Positions 62,461 to 64,000 of a DNA stretch of 64,000 bases are shown piece after piece (the stretch's first letter is position 1; the number at the start of each line of letters is the position of its first letter). The DNA comes from Selaginella moellendorffii. Lineage: Eukaryota; Streptophyta; Lycopodiopsida; Selaginellales; Selaginellaceae. The stretch lies in NCBI RefSeq assembly GCF_000143415.4, contig NW_003314282.1:2036765-2100764 (forward strand), given 5' to 3'. The notes beneath the pieces are model-generated. The model was given only the letters and a program-made list of their open reading frames with translations. It did no database searches and was not told the origin of the DNA. A program made the translations under genes and the position numbers.

Positions 62461-64000
62461 TCTATTATTTGTGCTATTATTACTTTATCTGGGCTTGTAA
62501 GTGGACTGCATTGGATCCCAACAGCAAAGTTTCTTATTAGCCACATCCAGGAGACTTCTATTCTGTAAGAGTTTCAAAACTTCTGTAATTATAAAAGAAA
62601 AAAGTAATTTACTGAAATGTACAAGATGATACCCTATGTATTCTTATGCCTCCACTATTCTAATTCGTCTCCATCACTTCTGCATCTGGAAGGAAACACT
62701 ATTTATGATGAAAACTTTGAATTTATGTTTACCCTTTGCTCAGACGGATCTATGATAACATGTTCAAGATAGACTCAAGCAGGTATTTAGAAGTGAACAT
62801 CATGTCTTTAAGGGCAATATATGAGGTGCTTGTGCGGCTCTCAAGTATTAATCTCCTCTTAAGGATATCCTTCAATAGTGAGAAAAAACCTTTAAAATAT
62901 AAATGGAACTTTTTTCTGCTTCTTTCATGTTTGATGGTAGTCAACTAATGAGAAATTAAAGCGTCTGAATTCTACAAGCAGTGTGTAAGGATTGTCCAGG
63001 GAATGAGAAACTGTAAGGTGTAGTATGATATTTTCTTGATAGTAGTACATAGTACTGCCTGTTGTAGCCTTTGTGGCTTTGCTCGACTAAAACACAATGC
63101 TTACAAGGTCAGAATGACAAAAGTAGAGATTTTCTAATAGATGTCATTCTGTTGCCACTTCACTCTCAAACAATGAAATCAGATAAATGAGTCACCCAAG
63201 ACAAAATGTGGAAGAAGAATAGAATTGGAATCATCACTTTTGCAAATACCCACACAGACATGTATCCTCGCAAGAGGAAGTGATCTAATATCAGTTGCAT
63301 TGCCTGACACTAAACTAGGTGAGGCAAAACTTCTATGAAATATAAATTCGGGAGCTTCCTTCAAATGGCTTGTGGTGGGAGGGAGCATAGAAACATGAGT
63401 TTGGGCCATAGAGGTCACCATTTCAATCTTATTATTAAATGGTCCTTAACAAATGTGTTGCAGAACAAACACACTGACACTACAAATTCATGCAAATAAT
63501 AGTGATCTGGATATCCTACAATACAATCTCCCTTTTAATAGTCCAAACTGGCACATTATTGCATAGAAGAAGCTGAGACCTTGTAATGCTGAATAGTGAA
63601 TTTTAAATATTGAAAAAAAATAATTAGATTTTTAGTTAAAAACAATATAATGGATTTGGTATTTGAAGCAAAAAAGAAAATATAAGAGAGGTTCTACTCT
63701 TTTGAAATACAAATTAGTATTAATATCAGAAAGTAATTTTTTCCTGATACTTAGAGAAATCTTTGGTGGTGATATATATATCACATGCAATTCTTGAGAA
63801 TATCACAAAAATATCATTATCTTTTGAGAATATTTAGAAGTAAGAAGATTTTTCTAAATCATTTTTAGTTTTCAGAGTAGAGTTTCTATAACATCCATCT
63901 TTAAATTAATATAAATCCCAGCTGTAAATATGTGAATATATGTTCTTTTTTATTATTTTCTTTGGAAAACATTTTCTATATTTTGTATTATATGTGATAA
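62461..64000. other. AT-rich stretch to window end
   Basis: No coding family recognised on either strand. The last 400 bp are strongly A/T-rich. Confidence 0.4.

Overview
The window looks like nuclear DNA of a seed-free vascular plant, most likely a lycophyte such as Selaginella. Introns are very small (about 40-61 bp, one of 86 bp). The intact genes are motile-cilium genes, which only plants with swimming sperm keep. The degraded genes belong to land-plant families (purple acid phosphatase, peroxisomal acyl-activating enzyme, a P450 of the kaurenoic-acid-oxidase type), and the transposons are plant types (Helitron with RPA1, PIF/Harbinger, copia, gypsy, TRIM). The species call is inference; exon structures were read by eye with reading-frame bookkeeping.

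Layout. (1) 1-13465 +: the 3' part of HYDIN, seventeen exons joining into about 4206 codons, ending in one 5.9-kb GC-rich exon. (2) 13621-14714 +: SPEF1 (CLAMP), nine exons, 219 aa, starting 155 bp after HYDIN. (3) 14.7-18.5 kb: decayed copia and gypsy pieces. (4) 18570-20160 - and 20584-22047 +: a divergent pair, a coiled-coil protein of about 414 aa and an EF-hand protein of 321 aa. (5) 22.1-23.6 kb: an unassigned possible gene. (6) 24473-25558: a TRIM-type element with three LTRs, a tRNA-Met-like primer site and polypurine tracts. (7) 25.6-50.5 kb: accessory, AT-rich, with two Helitron helicase remnants, two RPA1-like remnants, a PIF/Harbinger transposase, a rearranged duplication, a 100-N gap and pseudogenes of alpha/beta hydrolase, acyl-activating enzyme and purple acid phosphatase. 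(8) 51.1-52.1 kb: a protein-kinase remnant and an unassigned exon. (9) 52424-57454 -: an unidentified 1488-aa Ser-rich protein. (10) 57659-59224 -: a SPATA4-like CH-domain protein, 402 aa. (11) 61.0-62.46 kb +: a broken CYP85-clan P450.

How the genes fit together. HYDIN and SPEF1 are both proteins of the axonemal central apparatus, and SPATA4 is a sperm CH-domain protein related to SPEF1. Three sperm/cilium genes in about 60 kb, two of them adjacent, make the three unassigned intact genes nearby (18.6-20.2, 20.6-22.0 and 52.4-57.5 kb) candidates for undescribed cilium components. This is guilt by association only. Most of the central 25 kb is transposon and duplication debris.
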